This document shows, in pieces, positions 25,144 to 38,005 of a stretch of DNA of 64,000 nucleotides; positions within the stretch are counted from its first letter, which is position 1; each line of letters opens with the position of its first letter. The position numbers and the translations under genes are program-made. The notes beneath the pieces were generated by a model. It did no database searches and was not told the origin of the DNA. It saw only the letters and a program-made list of their open reading frames with translations. Where the stretch lies: contig JAKZAN010000116.1 in the NCBI GenBank assembly GCA_023053545.1, positions 38,355 through 102,354 on the forward strand, given 5' to 3'. The stretch comes from Lepidurus packardi (Eukaryota > Arthropoda > Branchiopoda > Notostraca > Triopsidae).

Positions 25144-26739
25144 AGGAATTAATTCAGTCAGTAAGGAATTAATTCAGGCCCTAAGGAATTAATTCAGTCC
25201 GTAAACGATTAATTAAGTCCGTAAGGAATTAATTCAGTCCATAAGGAATTCATTCAGTCTGTAAGGATTTAATTAAGTCTGTAATTAATTAATTCAGTCC
25301 GTAAGGAAGTAATTCAGTCCGTAAGGATATAATTCAGTCCGTAAGGAATTAATTCAGTCCGTTAGGAAATAATTCAGTTCGTAAGGAATTAATTCAGTCC
25401 GTAAGGAATTAATAAAATCCGTACGGAATTAATTCAGACCGTAAGGAATTAATTAAGTACGTAAGGAATTAATTAAGTCCGTAAGGAATTAATTCAGTCC
25501 GTAAGGAATTAATTCAGTCAGTAAGGAATTAATTCAGTCCGTAAGGAATTAATTCAGTCCGTAAGGTATTAATTCAGTCCGTAAGGAATTAATTCAGTCC
25601 GTAAGGAGTTAATTCAGTCCGTAAGGAATTAATTCAGTCCGTAAGGAATAAGTTAGGTACGTAAGGAATTAAATCAGTCTGTAATCGATTAATTAAGTCC
25701 GTAATGAATTAATTCAGTCCGTATGAAATTAATTCAGTCCGTAAGGAATTAATTAAGGAATTAATTCAGTCCGTAAGGAATTTTTTCAGTTAGAAAGGAA
25801 TTCAATCAATCCTAAAGAATTAATTCAGTCCGTAAGGAAATAATTCCTTCCGTAAGGAATTAATTCAGTCCGTAAGGAATTAATTCAGTCCGTAATGGAT
25901 TAATTAAGTCTGTAATGAATTAATTCAGTAAGAAAGGAATTCAATCAATCCTAAAGAATTAATTCAGTCCGTAAGAAAATAATTCATTCCGTAAGGAATT
26001 AAATCAGTCCGTAAGGAATTAGTTCAGTCCGTAAGGAATTAATTAAGTCCGTAATGAATTAATTAAGTCCGTAATGGATAAATTAAGTCTGTAATGAATT
26101 GATTCAGTCCGTAAGAAATTAATTAAATTCGGAAGGAATTAACTAAGTCCGTATGGATTTAAATCAGTCCGTAAGGAATTAATTATGTCCGTAGGGTATT
26201 AATTCAGTCCGTAAGGAATTAATTCAGTCCGTAAGGAATTAATTCAGTCCGTAAGGAATAACTTCAATACGTAAGGAAATAATTCAGTCCGTAATGGATT
26301 AATTAAGTGCGTAATGAATTAATTCAGTCCGGATGAAATTAATTCAGTCCGTAAGGAATTAATTAAGGAATTGAGGAATTAATTCAGTCCGTAAGGAATT
26401 AATTCAGTCCGTAAGGAATTAATTCAGTCCGTAAGGAATTAATTCAGTCAGTAAGGAATAACTTCAGTACGTAAGGAAATAATTCAGTCCGTAATTTATT
26501 AATTAAGTCCGTAAGGAATTAATTCAGTCCGTAAGGAATTAATTCAGTCCGTAAGGAATAACTTCAATACGTAAGGAAATAATTCAGTCCGTAATGGATT
26601 AATTAAGTGCGTAATGAATTAATTCAGTCCGGATGAAATTAATTCAGTCCGTAAGGAATTAATTAAGGAATTGAGGAATTAATTCAGTCCGTAAGGAAGT
26701 AATTCAGTCCGTAAGGAATTAATTCAGTCCGTAAGGAAT
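25144..26739 (+). repeat. Forward satellite block, mosaic of earlier variants
   Basis: The block has variants such as GTAAACGATTAATT, GGTACG/GAATAAGTTAGG, GGAAGTAATTCAG and GGATATAATT. It then repeats parts of the preceding unit: the GAATAACTTCAATACG plus GTGCGTAATG plus CCGGATG plus AATTGAGG series appears near 24966-25085, 26255-26375 and 26561-26675. Spacing is irregular, so no single period is claimed. Confidence 0.75.
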
Positions 26740-29700
26740 TAATTAAGGAATTAATTCAGTCCGTAAGGAATTAATTCAGTCCGTTAGGAATTAATTCAGT
26801 TCGTAAGGAATTAATTTAGTCCGTAAGGAATTATTCCAGTCCGTAATTAATTCATTCATTCCTTACGGAATTAATTAAGTCCATAATGAATTAATTCAGT
26901 CCGTAAGGAATTAATTCAGTCAGTAAGGAATTAATTAAATCCGTACGGAATTAATTCAGACCGTAAGGAATTAATTAAGTACGCAAGGAATTAATTAAGT
27001 TCGTAAGGAATTAATTCCGTCCGTAAGTAATTAATTAGGTCAGTAAGGAATTAATTCAGTCCGTAAGGAATTAATTCAGTCCGTAATGAATTAATTCAGA
27101 CCGTAAGGAATTAATTAAGTCCGTAAGGAATTAATTCAGTCCGTAAGGATTTAATTCAGTCCGTAAGGTATTAATTCAGTCCGTAAGGAATAACTTCAAT
27201 ACGTAAGGAAATAATTCAGTCCGTAATGGATTAATTAAGTGCCTAATGAATTAATTCAGTCCGGATGAAATTAATTCAGTCCGTAAGGTATTAATTCAGT
27301 CCGTATGAAATTAATTCAATCCGTAAGGAATTAATTCAGTAAGAAAGGAATTCAATCAATCCTAAAGAATTAATTCCGTCCGTAAGGAACTAATTCAGTC
27401 CGTAAGGAATTAATTCAGTCCGTAAGGAATTAATTCAGTACGTAAGGAATTAATTAATCCCGTAAGGAATTAATTCAGTCCGTAATGGATTAATACAGTC
27501 CGTAATGAATTAATTCAGTCCGTATGAAATTAATTCAGTCCGTAAGGAATTAATTAAGAAATTAATTCAGTCCGTAAGGAATTTTTTCAGTAAGAAAGGA
27601 ATTCAATCAATCCTAAAGAATTAATTCAGTCCGTAAGGAAATAGTTCAGTCCGTAAGGAATAAATTCAGTCCGTAATGAATTAATTCAGTCCGTAAGGAA
27701 TTAATTCAGTCCGTAAGGAATTAATTAAATCCGTACGGAATTAATTCAGACCGTAAGGAATTAATTAAGTACGTAAGGAATTAATTAAGTTCGTAAGGAA
27801 TTAATTAAGTCCGTAAAGAATTAATTCCGTCCGTAAGGAATTAATTAGGTCCGTAAGGAATTAATTCAGTCCGTAAGGAATTAATTCAGTCCGTAATGAA
27901 TTAATTCAGTCCGTAAGGAATTAATTAAGTCCGTAAGGAATTAATTCAGTCCGAAAGGATTTAATTCAGTCCGTAAGGTATTAATTCAGTCCGTAATGGA
28001 TTAATTAAGTGCGTAATGAATTAATTCAGTCCGGATGATATTAATTCAGTCCGTAAGGAATTAATTAAGGAATTGAGGAATTAATTCAGTCCGTAAGGAA
28101 TTAATTCAGTCCGTAAGGAATTAATTCAGTCCGTAAGGAATTAATTCAGTCAGTAAGGAATTAATTCAGTCCGTAAGGAATTAATTCAGTCCGTAAACGA
28201 TTAATTAAGTCCGTAAGGAATTAATTCAGTCCATAAGGAATTCATTCAGTCTGTAAGGATTTATTTAAGTCTGTAATTAATTAATTCAGTCGGTAAGGAA
28301 GTAATTCAGTCCGTAAGGAATAACTTCAGTACGTAAGTAAATAATTCAGTCCGTAATGGATTAATTAAGTCCGTAAGGAATTAATTCAGTCCGTAAGGAA
28401 TTAATTCAGTCCGTAAGGAATAACTTCAATACGTAAGGAAATAATTCAGTCCGTAATGGATTAATTAAGTGCGTAATGAATTAATACAGTCCGGATGAAA
28501 TTAATTCAGTCCGGATGAAATTAATTCAGTCCGTAAAGAAATTAATTAAGGAATTGAGGAATTAATTCAGTCCGTAAGGAAATAATTCAGTCCGTAAGGA
28601 ATTAAATCAGTCAGTAAGGAATTAATTCAGTCCGTAAGGAATTAATTAAGGAATTAATTCAGTCCGTAAGGAATTAATTCAGTCCGTTAGGAATTAATTC
28701 AGTTCGTAAGGAATTAATTTAGTCAGTAAGGAATTATTCCAGTCCGTAATTAATTCATTCATTCCTTACGGAATTAATTAAGTCCATAATGAATTAATTC
28801 AGTCCGTAAGGAATTAATTCAGTCAGTAAGGAATTAATTAAATCCGTACGGAATTAATTCAGACCGTAAGGAATTAATTAAGTACGTAAGGAATTAATTA
28901 AGTTCGTAAGGAATTAATTCCGTCCGTAAGTAATTAATTAGGTCAGTAAGGAATTAATTCAGTCCGTAAGGAATTAATTCAGTCCGTAATGAATTAATTC
29001 AGACCGTAAGGAATTAATTAAGTCCGTAAGGAATTAATTCAGTCCGTAAGGATTTAATTCAGTCCGTAAGGTATTAATTCAGTCCGTAAGGAATAACTTC
29101 AATACGTAAGGAAATAATTCAGTCCGTAATGGATTAATTAAGTGCTTAATGAATTAATTCAGTCCGGATGAAATTAATTCAGTCCGTAAGGTATTAATTC
29201 AGTCCGTATGAAATTAATTCAATCCGTAAGGAATTAATTCAGTAAGAAAGGAATTCAATCAATCCTAAAGAATTAATTCCGTCCGTAAGGAACTAATTCA
29301 GTCCGTAAGGAATTAATTCAGTCCGTAAGGAATTAATTCAGTACGTAAGGAATTAATTAATCCCGTAAGGAATTAATTCAGTCCGTAATGGATTAATACA
29401 GTCCGTAATGAATTAATTCAGTCCGTATGAAATTAATTCAGTCCGTAAGGAATTAATTAAGAAATTAATTCAGTCCGTAAGGAATTTTTTCAGTAAGAAA
29501 GGAATTCAATCAATCCTAAAGAATTAATTCAGTCCGTAAGGAAATAGTTCAGTCCGTAAGGAATAAATTCAGTCCGTAATGAATTAATTCAGTCCGTAAG
29601 GAATTAATTCAGTCCGTAAGGAATTAATTAAATCCGTACGGAATTAATTCAGACCGTAAGGAATTAATTAAGTACGTAAGGAATTAATTAAGTTCGTAAG

Positions 29701-30560
29701 GAATTAATTAAGTCCGTAAAGAATTAATTCCGTCCGTAAGGAATTAATTAGGTCCGTAAGGAATTAATTCAGTCCGTAAGGAATTAATTCAGTCCGTAAT
29801 GAATTAATTCAGTCCGTAAGGAATTAATTAAGTCCGTAAGGAATTAATTCAGTCCGAAAGGATTTAATTCAGTCCGTAAGGTATTAATTCAGTCCGTAAT
29901 GGATTAATTAAGTGCGTAATGAATTAATTCAGTCCGGATGATATTAATTCAGTCCGTAAGGAATTAATTAAGGAATTGAGGAATTAATTCAGTCCGTAAG
30001 GAATTAATTCAGTCCGTAAGGAATTAATTCAGTCCGTAAGGAATTAATTCAGTCAGTAAGGAATTAATTCAGTCCGTAAGGAATTAATTCAGTCCGTAAA
30101 CGATTAATTAAGTCCGTAAGGAATTAATTCAGTCCATAAGGAATTCATTCAGTCTGTAAGGATTTATTTAAGTCTGTAATTAATTAATTCAGTCGGTAAG
30201 GAAGTAATTCAGTCCGTAAGGAATAACTTCAGTACGTAAGTAAATAATTCAGTCCGTAATGGATTAATTAAGTCCGTAAGGAATTAATTCAGTCCGTAAG
30301 GAATTAATTCAGTCCGTAAGGAATAACTTCAATACGTAAGGAAATAATTCAGTCCGTAATGGATTAATTAAGTGCGTAATGAATTAATTCAGTCCGGATG
30401 AAATTAATTCAGTCCGGATGAAATTAATTCAGTCCGTAAAGAAATTAATTAAGGAATTGAGGAATTAATTCAGTCCGTAAGGAATTAATTCAGTCCGTAA
30501 GGAATTAATTCAGTCCGTAAGGAATTAAATCAGTCAGTAAGGAATTAATTCAGTCCGTAA
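26740..30560 (+). repeat. 1,903-bp higher-order repeat, two copies
   Basis: CCGTTAGG at 26781 recurs at 28684, the AAGAAAGGAATTC monomer at 27341 recurs at 29244, the hairpin module at 26840 recurs at 28743, and CCGTAAAGAAATTAATT at 28531 recurs at 30434, all at 1,903 bp. Some SNPs differ between copies, for example GTGCCTAATG near 27239 against GTGCTTAATG near 29142, and AGTCAGTAAGG near 28722 where the first copy has AGTCCGTAAGG. Homology ends near 30560 after a one-monomer length change. Confidence 0.88.
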
Positions 30561-31367
30561 GGAATTAATTCAGTCCGTAAACGATTAATTAAGTCCGTAA
30601 GGAATTAATTCAGTCCATAAGGAATTCATTCAGTCTGTAAGGATTTAATTAAGTCTGTAATTAATTAATTCAGTCGGCAAGGAAGTAATTCAGTCCGTAA
30701 GGAATTAATAAAATCCGTACGGAATTAATTCAGACCGTAAGGAATTAATTAAGTACGTAAGGAATTAATTCAGTCCGTAAGGAATAACTTCAGTTCGTAA
30801 GGAAATAATTCAGTCCGTAATGGATTAATTAAGTCCGTAATGAATTAATTAAGTCCGTAAGGAATTAATAAAATCCGTACGGAATTAATTCAGTTCGTAA
30901 GGAATTTATTCAGTCCGTAAGGAATTAATTAAGTCCGTAAGGAATTAATTCAATCCGTAAGGAATTAATTCAGTCCGTAAGGAATTAATTCAGTCCGTAA
31001 GGAATTAATTCAGTCAGTAAGGAATTAATTCAGTCCGTAAGGAGTTAATTCAGTCCGTAAGGAATTAATTCAGTCCGTAAGGAATAAGTTCAGTACGTAA
31101 GGAATTAATTCAGTCTGTAATCGATTAATTAAGTCCGTAATGAATTAATTCAGTCCGTATGAAATTAATTCAGTCAGTAAGGAATTAATTAAGGAATTAA
31201 TTCAGTCCGTAAGGAATAAGTTCAGTACGTAAGGAATTAATTCAGTCCGTAATCGATTAATTAAGTCCGTAATCGATTAATTAAGTCCGTAATGAATTAA
31301 TTCAGTCCGTATGAAACTAATTCAGTCCGTAAAGAATAACTTCAGTACGTAAAGAAATAATTCAGTC
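30561..31367 (+). repeat. Last forward satellite segment before the strand switch
   Basis: The segment consists of canonical and variant forward monomers, including the TCCGTACGGA palindromic variant near 30715 and 30875. It also holds two short repeats of the GAATAAGTTCAGTACG plus TAATCGATTAATTAAG series, near 31080-31150 and 31215-31290, the second with the TAATCGATTAATTAAG monomer doubled. It stops abruptly at TTCAGTC, 31361-31367. Confidence 0.82.
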
Positions 31368-31380
31368 TAATTCATTACGG
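31361..31380. other. Head-to-head orientation switch of the array
   Basis: Forward sequence TTCAGTC (to 31367) joins reverse-sense TAATTCATTACGG (from 31368), and the array stays in reverse to the window end. The first ~75 bp after the switch (TAATCGATTACGG, then TACGTACTGAACTTATTCC) are the reverse complement of the variant series just upstream (about 31031-31140 and 31215-31290). The arms therefore resemble each other near the switch. Upstream of 31215 the match is only to the general family. No transposon or unique spacer lies at the joint. Confidence 0.93.
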
Positions 31381-34300
31381 ACTTAATTAATCGATTACGG
31401 ACTGAATTAATTCCTTACGTACTGAACTTATTCCTTACGGACTGAATTAATTCCTTACGGACTGAATTAATTCCTTACGGACTGAATTAATACCTTACGG
31501 ACTTAATTAATTCCTTACGGACTTAATTATTTCCTTACGGACTGAATTAATTCCTTACGGACTGAATTAGTTCCTTACGGATTGAATTAATTCTTTAAGA
31601 TTGATTGAATTCCTTTCTCGCTGAATTAATTCCTTACGGACTGAATGAATTCCTTACGGACTGAATGAATTCCTTACGGACTGAATGAATTCCTTACGGA
31701 CTGAATTAATTTCATACGGACTGAATTAATTCATTACGGACTTAATTAATCCATTACGGACTTAATTAATTCCTTACGTACTGAACTTATTAATTACGGA
31801 CTTAATTAATCCAATACGGACTGAATTAATTCCTTACGTACTGAACTTATTAATTACGGACTGAATTAATTCCTTTCGGACTGAATTAATTCCGTACGGA
31901 TTTTATTAATTCCTTACGGACTGAATTAATTCATTACGGACTTAATTAATCCATTACTTACTGAATTATTTCCTTACGTACTGAAGTTATTCCTTACGGA
32001 CTGAATTAATTCATTACGGACTTAATTAAATCCTTACAGACTAAATTAATTCCTTATGGACTTAATTAATTCCGTAAGGAATGAATGAATTAATTACGGA
32101 CTGAATTAATTCCTTACGTACTGAACTTATTCCTTACGGACTGAATTAATTCCTTACGGACTGAATTAATTCCTTACGGACTGAATTAATACCTCACGGA
32201 CTGAATTACATCCTTACGGACAGAATTAATTCCTTACGGACTGAATTAATTCATTACGGACTGAATTAATTCCTTACGGACTGAATTAATACCTTACGGA
32301 CTGAATTAAATCCTTACGGACTGAATTAATTCATTACGGACTGAATTAATTCATTACGGACTTAATTAAATCCTTACAGACTGAATTAATTCCTTATGGA
32401 CTTAATTAATTCCGTAAGGAATGAATTAATTAATTACGGACTGAATTAATTAATTACGGACTGAATTAATTCCTTACGGACTGAATTAATTCCTTAATTA
32501 ATTCCTTACGGACTGAGTTAATTTCATACGGACTGAATTAATTCATTACGGACTTAATTAATCGATTTCGGACTGAATTAATTCCTTACGTACTGAACTT
32601 ATTCCTTACGGACTGAATTATATCCTTACGGACTGAATTAATTCCTTACGGACTGAATTAATTCCTTACGGACTGAATTAATACCTTACGGACTGAATTA
32701 AATCCTTACGGACTGAACTTATTCCTTACGGGCTGAATTAATTCCTTACGGACTGAATTAATTCCTTACGGACTGAATTAATACCTTACGGACTGAATTA
32801 CATCCTTACGGACAGAATTAATTCCTTACGGACTGAATTAATTCCTTACGGACTGAATTAATTCCTTACGGACTGAATTAGTTCCTTACGGACTGAATTA
32901 ATTCCTTACGGACTGAATTAATACCTTACGGACTGAATTAAATCCTTACGGACTGAATTAATTCATTACGGACTTAATTAAATCCTTACAGACTGAATTA
33001 ATTCCTTATGGACTTAATTAATTCCGTAAGGAATGAATTAATTAATTACGGACTGAATTAATTCCTTACGGACTGAATTAATTCCTTACGGACTGAATTA
33101 ATTCCTTAATTAATTCCTTACGGACTGAGTTAATTTCATACGGACTGAATTAATTCATTACGGACTTAATTAATCGATTTCGGACTGAATTAATTCCTTA
33201 CGTACTGAACTTATTCCTTACGGACTGAAATATATCCTTACGGACTGAATTAATTCCTTACGGACTGAATTAATTCCTTACGGACTGAATTAATACCTTA
33301 CGGACTGAATTAAATCCTTACGGACTGAAATAATTCCTTACGGACTGAATTAATTCCTTACGGACTGAAATAATTCCTTACTGACTGAATTAATTCCTTA
33401 CGGACTGAATTAATTCCTTACGGACTGAATTAATTCCTTACGGACTGAATTAATTCCTTACGGACTGAATTAATTCCTTACGGACTGAATTAATTCATTA
33501 CGGACTTAATTAAATCCTTACAGACTGAATTAATTCCTTATGGACTTATTTAATTCCGTAAGGAATGAATTAATTAATTACGGACTGAAATAATTCCTTA
33601 CGGACTGAATTAATTCCTTACGGACTGAATTAATTCCTTACGGACTGAATTAACTTCATACGGACTGAATTAATTCATTACGGACTTAATTAATCGATTA
33701 CGGACTGAATTAATTCCTTACGTACTGAACTTATTCCTTACGGACTGAATTATATCCTTACGGACTGAATTAATTCCTTACGGACTGAATTAATTCCTTA
33801 CGGACTGAATTAATACCTTACGGACTGAATTACATCCTCACGGACAGAATTAATTCCTTACGGACTGAATTAATTCCTTACGGACTGAATTAGTTCCTTA
33901 CGGACTGAATTAATTCCTTACGGACTGAATTAATACCTTACGGACTGAATTAAATCCTTACGGACTGAATTAATTCCTTACGGACTGAATTAATTCCTTA
34001 CGGACTGAATTAATTCCTTACGGTCTGAATTAATTCATTACGGACTTAATTAAATCCTTACAGACTGAATTAATTCCTTATGGACTTAATTAATTCCGTA
34101 AGGAATGAATTAATTAATTACGGACTGAATTAATTCCTTACGGACTGAATTAATTCCTTAATTAATTCCTTACGGACTGAGTTAATTTCATACGGACTGA
34201 ATTAATTCATTACGGACTTAATTAATCGATTACGGACTGAATTAATTCCTTACGTACTGAACTTATTCCTTACGGACTGAAATATATACTTACGGACTGA

Positions 34301-34839
34301 ATTAATTCCTTACGGACTGAATTAATTCCTTACGGACTGAATTAATACCTTACGGACTGAATTAAATCCTTACGGACTGAAATAATTCCTTACGGACTGA
34401 ATTAATTCCTTACGGACTGAAATAATTCCTTACTGACTGAATTAATTCCTTACGGACTGAATTAATTCCTTACGGACTGAATTAATTCCTTACGGACTTA
34501 ATTAATTCCTTACGGACTGAATTAATTCCTTACGGACTGAATTAATTCCTTACGGACTGAATTAATTTCATACGGACTGAATTAATTCATTACGGACTTA
34601 ATTAATCGATTACGGACTGAATTAATTCCTTACGTACTGAACTTATTCCTTACGGACTGAATTATATCCTTACGGACTGAATTAATTCCTTACGGACTGA
34701 ATTAATACCTTACGGACTGAATTACATCCTCACGGACAGAATTAATTCCTTACGGACTGAATTAATTCCTTACGGACTGAATTAGTTCCTTACGGACTGA
34801 ATTAATTCCTTACGGACTGAATTAATACCTTACGGACTG
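31368..34839 (-). repeat. Reverse satellite block with ~0.9 kb higher-order repeat
   Basis: All monomers are in the reverse sense. Hairpin modules start at 32071, 32411, 33023, 33555 and 34095. TAATCGATTACGG marks repeat at 33691 and 34603 (912 bp) and at 34223 and 35115 (892 bp), the 20-bp difference being one missing monomer near 34690. A divergent 19-bp monomer of the CTTTAAGATTG type is at about 31593, with an unusual CTTTCTCGCTG end. Confidence 0.85.
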
Positions 34840-37800
34840 AATTAAATCCTTACGGACTGAATTAATTCCTTACGGACTGAATTAATTCCTTACGGACTGA
34901 ATTAATTCCTTACGGTCTGAATTAATTCATTACGGACTTAATTAAATCCTTACAGACTGAATTAATTCCTTATGGACTTAATTAATTCCGTAAGGAATGA
35001 ATTAATTAATTACGGACTGAATTAATTCCTTACGGACTGAATTAATTCCTTAATTAATTCCTTACGGACTGAGTTAATTTCATACGGACTGAATTAATTC
35101 ATTACGGACTTAATTAATCGATTACGGACTGAATTAATTCCTTACGTACTGAACATATTCCTTACGGACTGAAATATATACTTACGGACTGAATTAATTC
35201 CTTACGGACTGAATTAATTCCTTACGGACTGAATTAATACCTTACGGACTGAATTAAATCCTTACGGACTGAAATAATTCCTTACGGACTGAATTAATTC
35301 CTTACGGACTGAAATAATTCCTTACTGACTGAATTAATTCCTTACGGACTGAATTAATTCCTTACGGACTGAATTAATTCCTTACGGACTTAATTAATTC
35401 CTTACGGACTGAATTAATTCATTACGGACTTAATTAAATCCTTACAGACTGAATTAATTAGTTATGGACTTATTTAATTCCGTAAGGAATGAATTAATTA
35501 ATTACGGACTGAAATAATTCCTTACGGACTGAATTAATTCCTTACGGACTGAATTAATTCCTTACGGACTGAATTAATTTCATACGGACTGAATTAATTC
35601 ATTACGGACTTAATAAATCGATTACGGACTGAATTAATTCCTTACGTACTGAACTTATTCCTTACGGACTGTATTAATTCCTTACGGACTGAAATAATAC
35701 CTTACGGACTGAATTAAATCTTTACGGACTGAATTAATTCCTTACGGACTGAACTAGTTCCTTACGGACTGAATTAATTCCTTACTGACTGAATTAATTC
35801 CTTACGTACTGAATTAATAAATTACGGACTGAATTATTTCCTTACGTACTGAAGTTATTCCTTACGTACTGAAGTTATTCCTTACGGACTGAATTAATTC
35901 ATTACGGACTTAATTAAATCCTTACAGACTAAATTAATTCCTTATGGACTTAATTAATTCCGTAAGGAATGAATTAATTAATTACGGATTGAATTAATTC
36001 CTTACGGACTGAATTAATTCCTTAATTAATTCCTTACGGACTGAGTTAATTTCATACGGACTTAATTAATTCATTACGGACTTAATTAATCGATTACGGA
36101 CTGAATTAATTCCTTACGTACTGAACTTATTCCTTACGGACTGAATTAATTCCTTACGGACTGAATTAATTCCTTACGGACTGAATTAATACCTTACGGA
36201 CTGAATTAAATCCTTACGGACTGAATTAATTCCTTACGGACTGAATTAATTCCTTACGTACTGAATTAATAAATTACGGACTGAATTATTTCCTTACGTA
36301 CTGAAGTTATTCCTTACGGACTGAATTAATTCATTACGGACTTAATTAAATCCTTACAGACTAAATTAATTCCTTATGGACTTAATTAATTCCGTAAGGA
36401 ATGAATTAATTAATTACGGACTGAAATAATTCCTTACGGACTGAATTAATTCCTTACGGACTTAATTAATTCCTTACGGACTGAATTAAATCCTTACGGA
36501 CTGAATTAATTCCTTACGGACTGAATTAATTCCTTACGGACTGAATTAATTCCTTACGGTCTGAATTAATTCATTACGGACTTAATTAAATCCTTACAGA
36601 CTGAATTAATTCCTTATGGACTTAATTAATTCCGTAAGGAATGAATTAATTAATTACGGACTGAATTAATTCCTTACGGACTGAATTAATTCCTTAATTA
36701 ATTCCTTACGGACTGAGTTAATTTCATACGGACTGAATTAATTCATTACGGACTTAATTAATCGATTACGGACTGAATTAATTCCTTACGTACTGAACAT
36801 ATTCCTTACGGACTGAAATATATACTTACGGACTGAATTAATTCCTTACGGACTGAATTAATTCCTTACGGACTGAATTAATACCTTACGGACTGAATTA
36901 AATCCTTACGGACTGAAATAATTCCTTACGGACTGAATTAATTCCTTACGGACTGAAATAATTCCTTACTGACTGAATTAATTCCTTACGGACTGAATTA
37001 ATTCCTTACGGACTGAATTAATTCCTTACGGACTTAATTAATTCCTTACGGACTGAATTAATTCATTACGGACTTAATTAAATCCTTACAGACTGAATTA
37101 ATTAGTTATGGACTTATTTAATTCCGTAAGGAATGAATTAATTAATTACGGACTGAAATAATTCCTTACGGACTGAATTAATTCCTTACGGACTGAATTA
37201 ATTCCTTACGGACTGAATTAATTTTATACGGACTGAATTAATTCATTACGGACTTAATAAATCGATTACGGACTGAATTAATTCCTTACGTACTGAACTT
37301 ATTCCTTACGGACTGTATTAATTCCTTACGGACTGAAATAATACCTTACGGACTGAATTAAATCTTTACGGACTGAATTAATTCCTTACGGACTGAACTA
37401 GTTCCTTACGGACTGAATTAATTCCTTACTGACTGAATTAATTCCTTACGTACTGAATTAATAAATTACGGACTGAATTATTTCCTTACGTACTGAAGTT
37501 ATTCCTTACGTACTGAAGTTATTCCTTACGGACTGAATTAATTCATTACGGACTTAATTAAATCCTTACAGACTAAATTAATTCCTTATGGACTTAATTA
37601 ATTCCGTAAGGAATGAATTAATTAATTACGGATTGAATTAATTCCTTACGGACTGAATTAATTCCTTAATTAATTCCTTACGGACTGAGTTAATTTCATA
37701 CGGACTTAATTAATTCATTACGGACTTAATTAATCGATTACGGACTGAATTAATTCCTTACGTACTGAACTTATTCCTTACGGACTGAATTAATTCCTTA

Positions 37801-38005
37801 CGGACTGAATTAATTCCTTACGGACTGAATTAATACCTTACGGACTGAATTAAATCCTTACGGACTGAATTAATTCCTTACGGACTGAATTAATTCCTTA
37901 CGTACTGAATTAATAAATTACGGACTGAATTATTTCCTTACGTACTGAAGTTATTCCTTACGGACTGAATTAATTCATTACGGACTTAATTAAATCCTTA
38001 CAGAC
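34840..38005 (-). repeat. 1,644-bp tandem duplication
   Basis: Hairpin modules at 34987, 35479 and 35959 recur at 36631, 37123 and 37603, and the TACGGTCTGA variant at 34911 recurs at 36555, all at 1,644 bp. The fourth hairpin (36391) has no partner near 38035, where the sequence reads TTATGGACTG instead, so the second copy ends at about 38005. One SNP noticed is AATTTCATACGG near 35578 against AATTTTATACGG near 37222. Confidence 0.9.

Larger units (their letters stand above)
3363..28772 (+). repeat. Recurring 30-bp hairpin modules, forward arm
   Basis: Once per higher-order unit, two adjacent variant monomers place TCCGTAA and TTACGGA 16 nt apart, forming a 7-bp perfect inverted repeat. Starts: 3363, 4263, 4863, 5514, 6213, 8082, 9931, 11277, 11949, 12941, 13620, 15349, 16348, 21740, 26840 and 28743; each is 30 bp. 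Degenerate versions lie near 2685 and 11649/12641. The second monomer keeps its 20-bp length and differs from canonical in the key octamer only by CCGTAAGG to CCTTACGG, two substitutions that yield the exact reverse complement. The span given covers the set, not one element. Confidence 0.85.
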
